NCBI RefSeq assembly: GCF_037154085.1
Contig: NZ_JBANRM010000002.1
Span: forward strand, 496,001 to 560,000
DNA: 64,000 nucleotides
From: Andeanibacterium fulvum
GTDB taxonomy: Bacteria; Pseudomonadota; Alphaproteobacteria; Sphingomonadales; Sphingomonadaceae
Reading direction: 5' to 3'
Part shown: piece by piece, positions 8,528 to 17,212 of the stretch
Position numbering within the stretch: position 1 is the stretch's first letter
Layout: each line of letters begins with the position of its first letter
Position numbers and translations under genes: made by a program
Notes under the pieces: generated by a model
The model's input: only the letters and a program-made list of their open reading frames with translations
The model's database searches: none
Told to the model about the DNA's origin: nothing

Positions 8528-10183
8528 ATGCCCGATAGCCTTTCGATCACGCTCGCCCAGATGAACCAGAATGTCGGTGACATTGCCGCCAATGCGGAGG
8601 CGATGCTCAAGGTGCGCGCCGAGGCAGGTAAAACCGATCTGGTGGTATTTCCCGAAATGCACCTGATCGGATATCCGCCCGAGGACCTGATCCTGAAGCC
8701 CGCCCTGATCGAGCGCGCGGCGGCGGAAATGGAGCGGCTGGCCCTGTGCACCGGCGACGGCGGCCCGGCCATGCTGGTAGGCAGCGTGTTCGTGCGCGAC
8801 GGGGCGCTGCATAATGGCGTGGCCCTGCTGGATGGCGGGCGCGTGACCGCCACGCGCTTCAAGCACGAGCTGCCCAATTACGGCACTTTCGATGAAATGC
8901 GCTATTTCACGCCCGGCCCCCTGCCGGAGCCGGTGCTGTTCCGCGGCGCGATGCTGGGCCTGCCGATCTGCGAGGACATCTGGCACCCCGACGTATGCCG
9001 CCATCTGGCCGACTTCGGCGCGGGCCTGTTCATCTGCGTGAACGGCAGCCCTTACGAGATCGACAAGGACGTGCTGCGTATCGACGAGATCGCCCGTCGC
9101 CGCGCGGTCGATACCGGCATTCCCATGGCCTATCTCAACCGCGTGGGCGGGCAGGACGAACTGGTGTTCGACGGGGCGAGCTTCGTCATCAATGGCGACG
9201 GTTCGCTGGCCGTGCAGATGCGCGACTGGGAAGAGCAGGTCGTCGAGACGAAGTGGACCAAGATCGCGCGCGGCTGGAACTGCAACCGGGGCGAGCTGGA
9301 ACCACTGACCGACCAGGCGGAGGAAACCTGGTGCGCCATGGTCCTCGCCCTGCATGACTATGTGGACAAAAACCGCTTCCCCGGCGTGGTGCTGGGCCTT
9401 TCGGGCGGGATCGATTCCGCCGTCTGCGCCGCCATCGCGGTGGATGCGCTGGGGGCGGACCGGGTGTGGTGCGTCATGCTGCCCAGCCGCTTCACCAGCC
9501 AGGAAAGCCTCGACGATGCGAAGGCCTGTGCCGAGGCGCTGGGCTGCCGCTATTCGATCATTCCGATCCAGCCCGCCGTCGAAGGATTCGACGCGATGCT
9601 GGAGGAAAGCTTCGCCGATGCGCAGGTGGATATCACCGAGGAGAATTTGCAATCGCGCATCCGCGGCGTGACGCTGATGGCGCTGTCCAATAAATTCGGG
9701 CCGATGCTGGTGACCACCGGCAACAAGAGCGAGATGAGCGTGGGCTATGCCACGATCTATGGCGACATGGCCGGCGGCTACAACCCGCTGAAGGATGCCT
9801 ACAAGATGACCGTGTTCGGCGTCGCCAAATGGCGCAACACGGCAGTGCCGCGCATCGGGCTGGGCCCGGCGGGCGAAGTGATCCCGCAGCGGATCATCGA
9901 CAAGCCGCCCAGCGCGGAATTGCGCCCCGACCAGAAGGACGAGGATTCGTTGCCGCCCTATCCGGTACTGGACCGCATCCTGATGGGGCTGGTGGAGCAT
10001 GAGAAGAGCGTGGACCAGCTTGCCGCCGAAGGGCTGGACCGCGCTACGGTGGAACGGATCGAGCATCTGCTGAACATCGCGGAATACAAGCGCCGCCAGG
10101 CCCCGCCGGGCGTGAAGCTGGGCATGCGCAATTTCGGGCGCGACCGGCGCTATCCGATCACGCATAAGTTCCGCAGCAAGTGA
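8528..10183 (+). CDS. nadE: Glutamine-dependent NAD(+) synthetase
   Basis: NadE makes NAD from deamido-NAD, ATP and glutamine. The 551-residue protein has both expected parts. The N-terminal nitrilase-type glutaminase domain has its Glu in VVFPEMHLIGYPPEDL near residue 43, the Lys region HELPNYGTFDEMRYF, and the Cys in GLPICEDIW near residue 148. The C-terminal ATP-pyrophosphatase synthetase domain has its P-loop LGLSGGIDSA near residue 290 and TTGNKSEMSVGYATIYGDMAGG. The frame is open further upstream, but MPDSLSITLAQMNQ is the natural start. The stop overlaps a possible GTG of the next gene, so the two are probably cotranscribed. Confidence 0.95.
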   Translation: MPDSLSITLAQMNQNVGDIAANAEAMLKVRAEAGKTDLVVFPEMHLIGYPPEDLILKPALIERAAAEMERLALCTGDGGPAMLVGSVFVRDGALHNGVALLDGGRVTATRFKHELPNYGTFDEMRYFTPGPLPEPVLFRGAMLGLPICEDIWHPDVCRHLADFGAGLFICVNGSPYEIDKDVLRIDEIARRRAVDTGIPMAYLNRVGGQDELVFDGASFVINGDGSLAVQMRDWEEQVVETKWTKIARGWNCNRGELEPLTDQAEETWCAMVLALHDYVDKNRFPGVVLGLSGGIDSAVCAAIAVDALGADRVWCVMLPSRFTSQESLDDAKACAEALGCRYSIIPIQPAVEGFDAMLEESFADAQVDITEENLQSRIRGVTLMALSNKFGPMLVTTGNKSEMSVGYATIYGDMAGGYNPLKDAYKMTVFGVAKWRNTAVPRIGLGPAGEVIPQRIIDKPPSAELRPDQKDEDSLPPYPVLDRILMGLVEHEKSVDQLAAEGLDRATVERIEHLLNIAEYKRRQAPPGVKLGMRNFGRDRRYPITHKFRSK

Positions 10184-10191
10184 GGCTGGCG

Positions 10192-10680
10192 ATGCGGCCC
10201 GGCAGTGCCTTCGCCTTCGCCGCCCTGCTCGGCCTTGCCGCCTGCCAGCCCGGCCCGGCGCCCGAGCCTGCTTCGGAGAGCGCTGACGAAAGTGCCCCGG
10301 AACGCGCCCCCGAAAGCACTGGCGATGCGCGCGTGCGGGTGGGGCCGATCACCAGTGCGGAAGAGCTTGAGGGCATCTATCGCGTGGCGGATATCGAAGG
10401 CATCGATATGGCGGCGCTGGACAGAGGGCTGGCGGTCGAGATTACCCGCGACCGGATCGACGTGCTGGAAAGCTGCGTCAGTTCCGACTGGGCCTATCGC
10501 TTCGAAGGGCAGCAACTGATCACCAGCACCATTGAAGACCCCACCTGCCGCCGCGCCGTGTTCCCCGAAGAAGCGGCCATCATGCGCGCTTTCACTGGCG
10601 CAAGCCGCGTCAGCCGCACGGCGGCGAACGGAATCCTGTTCGAAGGCAGTGGCGGCAGCGTCACGCTGTTCTCGCAATAG
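10192..10680 (+). CDS. Small hypothetical lipoprotein
   Basis: This 162-residue protein has a lipoprotein signal peptide (lipobox LAAC near residue 19), followed by a Pro/Glu/Ser-rich linker and a small globular domain with two later cysteines (ESCVSSDW and DPTCRRAV). I recognise no enzyme family. A GTG at 10180 overlapping the nadE stop is an alternative start, but the ATG at 10192 places the signal peptide and GAGG ribosome site best. Its position between nadE and gltX suggests cotranscription only. Confidence 0.7.
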   Translation: MRPGSAFAFAALLGLAACQPGPAPEPASESADESAPERAPESTGDARVRVGPITSAEELEGIYRVADIEGIDMAALDRGLAVEITRDRIDVLESCVSSDWAYRFEGQQLITSTIEDPTCRRAVFPEEAAIMRAFTGASRVSRTAANGILFEGSGGSVTLFSQ

Positions 10681-10706
10681 GCGGCCATAGGCGCTAAGCG
10701 CCGCGC

Positions 10707-12038
10707 ATGACCGTCACCACCCGTTTCGCCCCGTCGCCCACCGGGCGGCTGCATGTCGGCAATATCCGCACCGCACTCCATAATTGGATGCTGGCGAAGA
10801 AGCATGGCGGGCGCTTCCTGCTGCGCATCGACGATACGGACGGGGAGCGCAGCAAAGAGGAATATGTCGAGGCGATCCGCGCCGATCTGGCCTGGCTGGG
10901 GCTGGAGCCTGAAGGGGAGGAACGCCAGTCCGAACGCTTCCAGCTCTATCAGATGCAGTTCAACTATCTGGTCGACGAGGGCCGGCTCTATCGCTGCTAC
11001 GAAACCGCGCAGGAACTGGAACTGAAGCGCAAGGTGCTGCTGGGGCGCGGCCTGCCGCCGATCTATGACCGGGCGGCTCTGGCGCTGACCGAGGCGGACC
11101 ATGCGGACTATGCCGCCAGGGGCATCGCCCCGCACTGGCGCTTCAAGCTGGACCATTCCGCCGCCATCGAATGGGAAGATGGCATTCGCGGGCCCCAGCA
11201 TTTCGACCCGGCCCAGCTTTCCGACCCCGTGGTGCGTCGCGCGGATGGATCCTGGCTCTACATGCTGCCCAGCGCGATCGACGATATCGAAATGGGCGTG
11301 ACCGACGTGCTGCGCGGGGAGGATCATGTCTCTAACACCGCGTTGCAGATCCAGATGTTCGCCGCGCTGGGTGCCGGGCATCCCCGCTTCGCGCATGAGG
11401 CGCTGCTGGTGGGGAGCGAGGGCAAATTGTCCAAGCGGCTCGGCTCGCTGGGCGCGGATGCCTTCCGCGAGCGCGGGATCGAGGCGGCGGCTCTGGTGGC
11501 GCTCCTCGCCCGGCTGGGCACTTCGCAGCCAGTGGAGCCGATTGCCGATCGCGCCGCGCTGATCGAGAGCTTCGACCTTACGACATTCGGCCGCGCGCCT
11601 GCCCGTTTCGACGATGTGGAACTGGAACGGGTGAATGCCGGGATCGTCCACCAGCTCGGCTATGCCGATGTGCAGGATCGCCTGCCCGCCGTCATGGGCG
11701 AGGATGCGTGGCTGGCCATCCGCCCGAACCTTACCCACGTGGGCGAGGCGGCGGATTGGTGGCAGGTCGTCACTGGCCCTATCGAGGCGGCGGAGTTCTC
11801 GGACGAAGACCGCGCGTTCCTCGCCGAAGCTGCGCGCCTGCTGGCGTGGAGCGAAGACCCGTGGCCCGCGCTGACCGGCGCGCTGAAGGATGCGACCGGG
11901 CGCAAGGGCAAGCCGCTGTTCCACCCGCTGCGCCTTGCGCTGACCGGCCGCGATTCCGGGCCGGACATGAAGGCGCTGTTGCCCCTGATCGGGGAAGCCG
12001 AAGCTCGCGCCCGGCTGGAACGGGCCGCGCAGGGGTAA
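10707..12038 (+). CDS. gltX: Glutamate--tRNA ligase
   Basis: This class I aminoacyl-tRNA synthetase charges tRNA-Glu, and possibly tRNA-Gln in organisms using the GatCAB route. The 443-residue protein shows FAPSPTGRLHVGN at residues 7-19, where HVGN is the HIGH-type ATP motif, and KLSKR near residue 240 as the KMSKS-type motif. Length is normal for the shorter alphaproteobacterial GltX forms, which often occur beside a second paralogue elsewhere in the genome. It begins 26 bp after the lipoprotein gene, and the TlpA-like gene starts 15 bp after its stop, so an operon is likely. Confidence 0.95.
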   Translation: MTVTTRFAPSPTGRLHVGNIRTALHNWMLAKKHGGRFLLRIDDTDGERSKEEYVEAIRADLAWLGLEPEGEERQSERFQLYQMQFNYLVDEGRLYRCYETAQELELKRKVLLGRGLPPIYDRAALALTEADHADYAARGIAPHWRFKLDHSAAIEWEDGIRGPQHFDPAQLSDPVVRRADGSWLYMLPSAIDDIEMGVTDVLRGEDHVSNTALQIQMFAALGAGHPRFAHEALLVGSEGKLSKRLGSLGADAFRERGIEAAALVALLARLGTSQPVEPIADRAALIESFDLTTFGRAPARFDDVELERVNAGIVHQLGYADVQDRLPAVMGEDAWLAIRPNLTHVGEAADWWQVVTGPIEAAEFSDEDRAFLAEAARLLAWSEDPWPALTGALKDATGRKGKPLFHPLRLALTGRDSGPDMKALLPLIGEAEARARLERAAQG

Positions 12039-12053
12039 GGCGGCAAGCGGGCC

Positions 12054-12848
12054 ATGCCGGGGATCGTCCAGCTCGGGCCACTGGTGATGGCCAGCGACCG
12101 GCTGCTGGCGCTGGCCCTGATCATGGCCTTCCTGTTCGGATTCGACCGGATCGCCGCACGCCATGGCCTGCCGACCAGGACCGGCGGGCTGGCGCTGGCG
12201 GTGGGTATTGTCGCCGCGCGGCTGGCCTATGTCCTCACTCACACCGATGCCTTTGCCCGGGATTGGGCGTCTGCCTTCGCGCTCTGGCAGGGTGGGTTCA
12301 CGGGCTGGGCGGGGTTCCTGGGTGCCGGCGCCGTGATCGCTTGGCGAGTGAAGCCGCGGCCCGCGCTGCTGGGTTCGCTGGCGATGCTGGCCGCGATTGC
12401 CGCGCTGTGGTTCGCCGGATCGGCCCTGCTGCGCCCGGCGCCTCGACCGATGCCGGAACTGCCGCAACTGGCCGATCTGCAGGGCCGGGTTTTCTTGCCC
12501 AAGCAGCTGGAAGGCAGGCCCTATGTGGTCAATCTGTGGGCCACATGGTGCCCGCCCTGCCGCCGCGAGCTGCCGATGCTGGCGGATGAGGCGGGGCGCG
12601 CGCAGGTGCCGATCCTGCTGGTCAGCCAGGGCGAGGATAGCCGCATCGTGAACGCCTATCTGGCGCGTCAGGGCATCGAGAGTGACGCCGTGCTGCTGGA
12701 CCACGCCTCCGGCCTGTCCCGCGCGCTGGACAGCACTGCCTTGCCCACCACTTTCTTCGTGGATGGGCAGGGCCGGATCGTGGAAAGCCATGTGGGCGAG
12801 CTATCCCGCGCGGCACTGGCCGACGGGATAGCTCGCATCGCGGATTAG
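12054..12848 (+). CDS. TlpA-like thiol-disulfide oxidoreductase with an N-terminal membrane domain
   Basis: The 264-residue protein joins two parts. Residues 1-125 hold about four hydrophobic segments resembling prolipoprotein diacylglyceryl transferase (GFDRIAARHG, ARLAYVLTH, FTGWAGFLGA). Residues 135-264 form a thioredoxin fold with the redox centre WATWCPPC (cysteines near 165 and 168) and the cis-proline segment ALPTTFFVDGQG. It probably acts as a membrane-anchored periplasmic reductant for cytochrome c maturation or other disulfides. The Lgt-like half lacks enough of the enzyme to be a real transferase, so I infer an anchor or electron-delivery role. An alternative start at 12087 (MASDRLL) is possible. 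It is convergent with chrA, with 16 bp between. Confidence 0.8.
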   Translation: MPGIVQLGPLVMASDRLLALALIMAFLFGFDRIAARHGLPTRTGGLALAVGIVAARLAYVLTHTDAFARDWASAFALWQGGFTGWAGFLGAGAVIAWRVKPRPALLGSLAMLAAIAALWFAGSALLRPAPRPMPELPQLADLQGRVFLPKQLEGRPYVVNLWATWCPPCRRELPMLADEAGRAQVPILLVSQGEDSRIVNAYLARQGIESDAVLLDHASGLSRALDSTALPTTFFVDGQGRIVESHVGELSRAALADGIARIAD

Positions 12849-12864
12849 GGCGGATTAGCGCGGA

Positions 12865-14052
12865 TCAGGGCGTCAGAACCCAGCCTGCCAGACCGGCCGC
12901 CAGCACCAGCACGGGCGTGACCCATCTGCCCTTGAGCAGCCAGATACCCGCCACGCCGCCCGCGAAGATCGCCAGCGCGGCGGGCAGGTTCGTGATCCGT
13001 TGCGCGGTGGCCCAGCCCAGCTGGACCAGCGTTGCGGCGATGATCCCCACCACGCCTGCGGCCACGCCGTTCAGCAGATGGTGCAGCGCCGGGTTCTCCA
13101 CCACTGCTTCCAGCCGTTCGAACAGGATCATGGAAAAGGCGAAGGCGGGCAGGAACATCCCCGCCGTGGCAGCCAGTGCACCCACGGGCCCACCGGCGAC
13201 ATAGCCCGCGAAAGTGGCGAAGATGACCAGCGGCGCGGGCAGCACGCCCGCCAGCGCCACCCCATCGAGGAAACTGGCATCGGACAGCCAGCCGCGCCCC
13301 ACTGTGTCGGCCCGCAGATAGGGAATGGCGGTATAGGCGCCGCCGAAGGTCAGCAGCCCGCCCTTTAGCCCGGCGATGAACAGGGCAAGGGCGGTGGGCG
13401 GCCCGGCATTGGCGTGAACGGTGACGACTCCGGCCGTTTCGGGCGAATGGAGCAGCCAGCCGAGCACTGCCGCTATCGCAAGCACCAGCCCTGCAAGTGC
13501 TTTCCGGCCGGCCAGGGCACAGGCGAGGCCGGAGGCCGCCAGCGGTATCCAGAACGGCACTCCCAGCAAGGTGGCGCCGAAGCTGGCGATGGCCAGCGCC
13601 CACAGCAGCCGGTCTTCGAGAATATGCCCGCCGATCCGGTGCACGGCGCGCAGGATGATCGCCAGCACCACGATCTGCACCCCGAACAGGGCCGTGGCGG
13701 TGGCCGGGTGGGACACGACCCATTCGGTGTAGAACCAGCCCGCCGCCAGCATCAGGATCAGGCCCGGCAGCATGAAGCCCAGCCCGGCCAGCAACCCGCC
13801 GATGCGCCCGCGCGCCATCATGCCCATATGCACGCACAGCTCATGCGCTTCCGGGCCGGGCAATATCTGCATCACCGCCAGCAGGCGATTGAAGCGGGCG
13901 GGGGCGATCCAGCGTTCTTCCTCCACCAGCGCGTGGCGGATCATCGCGATCTGTGCGACCGGCCCGCCGAATGCGAGGCAGCCGAAGCGCAGGAACTTGC
14001 CGAAAAGCTGCGGCAGAGTGAGGCGAGGGGGCATGGGGTCAGGCATCGTCAT
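12865..14052 (-). CDS. chrA: Chromate transporter family protein, long two-domain form
   Basis: The 395-residue membrane protein has two repeated CHR domains. The first begins LFGKFLRFGCLAFGGPVAQIAM and contains NRLLAVMQILPGPEA; the second has GLKGGLLTFGGAYTAIPYLR and GVLPAPLVIFATFAGY. ChrA proteins export chromate from the cytoplasm, although many chromosomal homologues have not been tested and may move sulfate or other anions. About 10-12 transmembrane helices are expected. The frame is open upstream to 14163, but MTMPDPMPPRLTLP at 14052 has GGAG ten bases upstream. No chrB regulator is adjacent. Confidence 0.85.
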   Translation of the reverse strand: MTMPDPMPPRLTLPQLFGKFLRFGCLAFGGPVAQIAMIRHALVEEERWIAPARFNRLLAVMQILPGPEAHELCVHMGMMARGRIGGLLAGLGFMLPGLILMLAAGWFYTEWVVSHPATATALFGVQIVVLAIILRAVHRIGGHILEDRLLWALAIASFGATLLGVPFWIPLAASGLACALAGRKALAGLVLAIAAVLGWLLHSPETAGVVTVHANAGPPTALALFIAGLKGGLLTFGGAYTAIPYLRADTVGRGWLSDASFLDGVALAGVLPAPLVIFATFAGYVAGGPVGALAATAGMFLPAFAFSMILFERLEAVVENPALHHLLNGVAAGVVGIIAATLVQLGWATAQRITNLPAALAIFAGGVAGIWLLKGRWVTPVLVLAAGLAGWVLTP

Positions 14053-14263
14053 GTCAAATACGCTCCGTGCCGCAGGCGCGGCTATAGGAGCGGAACTTGG
14101 ACGAATGACCGTCTGAACGGGCGTCCGCATTGCCCGTGCGGATTTTCTAGCCGGATCGGGCACGCCGGAAAAGAGGGCAGTGGTTTTCCCTGCCTATAAA
14201 CGGGCGCCTGTCTGGTTGGGCAGGGGCTGGCCGAACAGGGGGCCTGTGTTTAACAGCGTGGGG

Positions 14264-14947
14264 ATGGAGGACCTCTTTTCCGACAAGTCGATCCGCGATC
14301 GGGCCATGAACCGCGAGGAAATCCGGGCTTTGAAGGGGTCGCAGACCTTGATCGGCTGCGATCTGGAAGAAGCGGACCTGTCGCGCCTCGACCTTTCGGG
14401 ATGGACGTTCCGGCAATGCAACCTGCGCCGGACCGACTTCAGCGGCGCCAGGGTTGATCGCACCAGCTGGCAATCCTGCCGCGGGGCCTTTGCCAGTCTT
14501 GTGGGATGCGATCTGTCCGAAGCCTCGTTCGCGGCCTGCGATTTCAACAATGCCTCGATGAAGCGCAGCACGCTCGAGGGTGCGCGGTTCGTCGGCTGCA
14601 AGCTCACCGGTGCGGATTTCTCCGAAGTGAAGGCCATCGATCTCCATTTCTCGGAGACACTGCTGGTCAATGCCAGATTGACGGGTCGCTCGTTCAGGAA
14701 GGCCAGCCTCCTGCGGGTCGACTTCTCGCAGGCCGACCTGCGCAAATGCGATTTCCGGATGGCGACCTTCGAGGATTGCAGCCTGCGCGAGGCAGTGCTG
14801 GACGGGGCGGGTTTCGAAGGCGCGGACCTGCGCGGGGCCGATCTCGGCGGTGTGCGGCTGGGGGATGCGTCCCGTTTTCGCGGCGCCACGATTTCGCGCG
14901 AACAGGCCGCGCAGCTCCTCAGCGAGGTTGGCCTGAAGGTCCGCTAG
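14264..14947 (+). CDS. Pentapeptide-repeat protein (Qnr-like fold)
   Basis: The 227-residue protein is built of A(D/N)LXX-type repeats through most of its length (for example CDLEEADLSRLDLSGWTF, CNLRRTDFSGARV, ADLRGADLGGV), which form a right-handed quadrilateral beta helix. Some relatives (Qnr, MfpA) mimic DNA and protect gyrase, but most chromosomal members have no known role. The repeat layout with a central break and a C-terminal helix resembles Qnr, though I cannot assign quinolone protection from this. The start at 14264 is chosen over 14180 because repeats begin soon after it and the extension is unlike protein. It is divergent from chrA. Confidence 0.85.
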   Translation: MEDLFSDKSIRDRAMNREEIRALKGSQTLIGCDLEEADLSRLDLSGWTFRQCNLRRTDFSGARVDRTSWQSCRGAFASLVGCDLSEASFAACDFNNASMKRSTLEGARFVGCKLTGADFSEVKAIDLHFSETLLVNARLTGRSFRKASLLRVDFSQADLRKCDFRMATFEDCSLREAVLDGAGFEGADLRGADLGGVRLGDASRFRGATISREQAAQLLSEVGLKVR

Positions 14948-14980
14948 GGTGTGCGGAAGGCTACCGTTTTGCGCGGAGGA

Positions 14981-15004
14981 GTTTCACCGGCTGCCCGGTG
15001 AAAC
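14981..15004. terminator. Hairpin between convergent genes
   Basis: A perfect 10-bp stem (GTTTCACCGG / CCGGTGAAAC, loop CTGC) lies just after the pyk stop and 33 bp after the pentapeptide gene. There is no clear U tract on either side, so it is probably an imperfect bidirectional terminator. Confidence 0.5.
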
Positions 15005-15006
15005 CC

Positions 15007-16479
15007 TCATTCCCCGTGGCGTTCCAGCTCGTCGCCGGTCAGGCGCACGACGTGGAGCAGGTTGGTGGAGCCAGGCGTGCCGAAGGGGACGCCGGCCAGC
15101 ATCACCAGCCGCGATCCCGCTTCGCCCATGCCGTGGCGCAGGGCCATGCGCTTGCCCTTGGCCACCATCTCCTCGAAACTGCCGATATCGCGCGTGGCCA
15201 CTGCATGAGTGCCCCACAGCAGCGCCATCCGGCGTGCGGTCTTGAGCGAGGGGGTCAGCACCATCACCGGTACCGAAGGCCGCTCACGCGAGACGCGGCG
15301 GGCAGTGGAGCCCGATCCGGTGAACACCACTACGGCCGAAATCGGCATGGTCTCGGCAATGGTCATGCAGGCGTGGGACAGGGCATCCGCCGTGGTCGGA
15401 TCGGGCCGCGTGTCATGCATGCGGATGCGCGTGCGATAGCTGGCATCGGCTTCGATCTTGGCGGCGATGCGGTCCATCATCGTCACTGCCTCTTCCGGCC
15501 ACTGGCCCGCGGCGGTTTCGGCCGAGAGCATCACGGCGTCCGCCCCGTCATAGACCGCATTGGCCACGTCGGACACTTCGGCGCGCGTGGGGGTCGGGTT
15601 CTCGATCATGGATTCGAGCATCTGCGTCGCCACGATCACCGGCTTGCCCTGATTGCGCGCGCAGCTGACAATCTGCTTCTGCAGCGGGGGCACGTCTTCC
15701 GGGTTCAGTTCCACGCCCAGATCGCCGCGCGCTACCATCACGGCGTCGGACAGTTCGATGATTTCGTCCAGCCGGTCGATCGCGGCGGGCTTTTCGATCT
15801 TGGCGCAGAGCGCGCCATGCCCGGCCATGAGCTTGCGCGCTTCGGCCACGTCTTCCGGCCGCTGGACGAAGGACAGGGCGATCCAGTCCGCCCCGTGCTT
15901 CACGGCGAAGGCCAGGTCCTTGCGGTCCTTCTCCGTCAGGGCGGGAACGGGCACCACAGCATCGGGCACGTTCACGCCCTTGCGGTCGGAAATCACGCCG
16001 CCCACTTCGGCGCTGGTGAGAATCTCGTTCTCGTCGGCCCGGATCACGCGCAGGCGGATCTTGCCGTCGTCGATCAGCAGGCGCTGGCCCTTTTCGAGGA
16101 TGCCGAACAGTTCCGGATGCGGCAGGCAGACGCGGTTTTCGTCGCCCGGCTCGGGGTTGCGGTCCAGCGTGAAGTGGCTGCCATGGCGGATCACCACCCG
16201 GTCGCCCTTGCGGAAAGTGCCCACGCGCAGTTTCGGCCCCTGCAGGTCGCACAGGATCGCGATGGGGTGGGCCAGTTCCTTCTCCAGCGCACGGATCGCC
16301 TTGATCGTTTCCTCATGCGTGGCATGGTCGCCATGGCTCATGTTCACGCGGAACGCATCCGCGCCTGCCTGCACCAGACGCCGGAGCATGTCCGGATCGC
16401 GGCTGGCCGGGCCGATCGTGGCGAGGATCTTGACCTTGCGGTTGCGGGGCTTGAGCTTGGGCTGTTCGAATTTTGCCAT
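15007..16479 (-). CDS. pyk: Pyruvate kinase
   Basis: Pyruvate kinase converts phosphoenolpyruvate and ADP to pyruvate and ATP, the last step of glycolysis or the Entner-Doudoroff pathway. The 490-residue protein has the N-terminal KILATIGPAS, the FRVNMSHGDH loop, the active-site signature region AKIEKPAAIDRLDEI, MVARGDLGVELNPEDVP, and the substrate loop VATQMLESMIENPTPTRAEVSDVANAVYDGADAVMLSAETA. The C-terminal allosteric domain is present (VVFTGSGSTARRVSRERP). Length is normal. It is divergent from the DUF1244 gene with only 60 bp between. Confidence 0.97.
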   Translation of the reverse strand: MAKFEQPKLKPRNRKVKILATIGPASRDPDMLRRLVQAGADAFRVNMSHGDHATHEETIKAIRALEKELAHPIAILCDLQGPKLRVGTFRKGDRVVIRHGSHFTLDRNPEPGDENRVCLPHPELFGILEKGQRLLIDDGKIRLRVIRADENEILTSAEVGGVISDRKGVNVPDAVVPVPALTEKDRKDLAFAVKHGADWIALSFVQRPEDVAEARKLMAGHGALCAKIEKPAAIDRLDEIIELSDAVMVARGDLGVELNPEDVPPLQKQIVSCARNQGKPVIVATQMLESMIENPTPTRAEVSDVANAVYDGADAVMLSAETAAGQWPEEAVTMMDRIAAKIEADASYRTRIRMHDTRPDPTTADALSHACMTIAETMPISAVVVFTGSGSTARRVSRERPSVPVMVLTPSLKTARRMALLWGTHAVATRDIGSFEEMVAKGKRMALRHGMGEAGSRLVMLAGVPFGTPGSTNLLHVVRLTGDELERHGE

Positions 16480-16539
16480 GGGACGGTGCCTATGTCAGAG
16501 GCACGGGACATTACAACTACAGCTTTGCGGGAAATATTG

Positions 16540-16854
16540 ATGACCGACGCAACCGATCCGCTCGACACCCTGCCCGATGACGTGGCCGCCGCCGCCTTCC
16601 GCCGTCTGGTGCGCCATCTGCGCAAGCGCCACGATGCCCAGAATATCGACCTGATGGGGCTTTCCGGCTTCTGCCGCAATTGCCTGGCCGACTGGATCAA
16701 CGATGCCGGTGCGGGCCTGTCCAAGCCCGATGCGCGCGCCCTGATCCACGGCATGCCGATGGAAGAATGGAAGGCGAAGTACCAGACCGAGGCGACGCCC
16801 GAGCAGATGGCGCGGATGGAAGAGAGCCTGAAGAAGAACGGCGGGACGCACTGA
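16540..16854 (+). CDS. DUF1244-family protein
   Basis: The 104-residue protein belongs to the DUF1244 family, small soluble proteins common in proteobacteria. The family core is visible as LVRHLRKRHDAQNIDLM, GLSGFCRNCLADW (two cysteines near residues 45 and 48) and ALIHGMPMEEWKAKYQ. The function is unknown. The ATG at 16540 has GGGAAAT upstream. It precedes gapR by 117 bp on the same strand, so cotranscription is possible. Confidence 0.85.
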   Translation: MTDATDPLDTLPDDVAAAAFRRLVRHLRKRHDAQNIDLMGLSGFCRNCLADWINDAGAGLSKPDARALIHGMPMEEWKAKYQTEATPEQMARMEESLKKNGGTH

Positions 16855-16971
16855 GCCGGTCGGCGGATCTTTCCCATTCTGGGGAGGAATCGGCCAAGCC
16901 GCCTTCACCCCTCCGGCGCCGCTCGCTATCAGCGCGGCAACCGATTCTCATTCCAACGGAGCCCCACACAG

Positions 16972-17208
16972 ATGGCCGAAACCACCGATGATCGCCTGCG
17001 CCTGCTGATCGAGCGCGTCGAGCGCCTGGAAGAAGAAAAGAAGGGCATCTCCGACGACATCCGCGACGTCTACGCGGAAGCCAAGGCCGTGGGTTACGAC
17101 GTCAAGATCATGCGCCAGATCGTGCGCCTGCGTAAGATGAAGCCGGACGATCGCCGCGAGATGGACCTTGTGCTGGATACCTATCGCAGCGCGCTGGGCC
17201 TCGACTGA
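16972..17208 (+). CDS. gapR: GapR-like DUF2312 nucleoid-associated protein
   Basis: The 78-residue protein is a member of DUF2312 (UPF0335), the family of Caulobacter GapR, a small tetrameric nucleoid protein that clamps overtwisted AT-rich DNA ahead of replication and transcription and stimulates type II topoisomerases. Family features are the N-terminal coiled coil LLIERVERLEEEKKGI, then DVYAEAKAVGYDVK and the basic segment IVRLRKMKPDDRREMD that contacts DNA. The length is typical. Its role here is inferred from the family. It is convergent with the CPBP gene, with 4 bp between the coding ends. Confidence 0.85.
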   Translation: MAETTDDRLRLLIERVERLEEEKKGISDDIRDVYAEAKAVGYDVKIMRQIVRLRKMKPDDRREMDLVLDTYRSALGLD

Positions 17209-17212
17209 TCGA

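Noticed and set aside
8354..10165. Long minus-strand frame opposite nadE
   Set aside because: The plus-strand frame is unmistakable nadE with all catalytic motifs; the antisense product has shadow composition.
10494..12791. Long minus-strand frame opposite gltX and the TlpA-like gene
   Set aside because: It spans three real plus-strand genes and has Gln/Arg/Pro-rich composition without domains.
12841..12870. Short direct repeat GGATTAGGGC/GGATTAGCGC as attachment site
   Set aside because: The repeat is only about 9 bp with no integrase, tRNA or mobile gene nearby, so it is likely chance.
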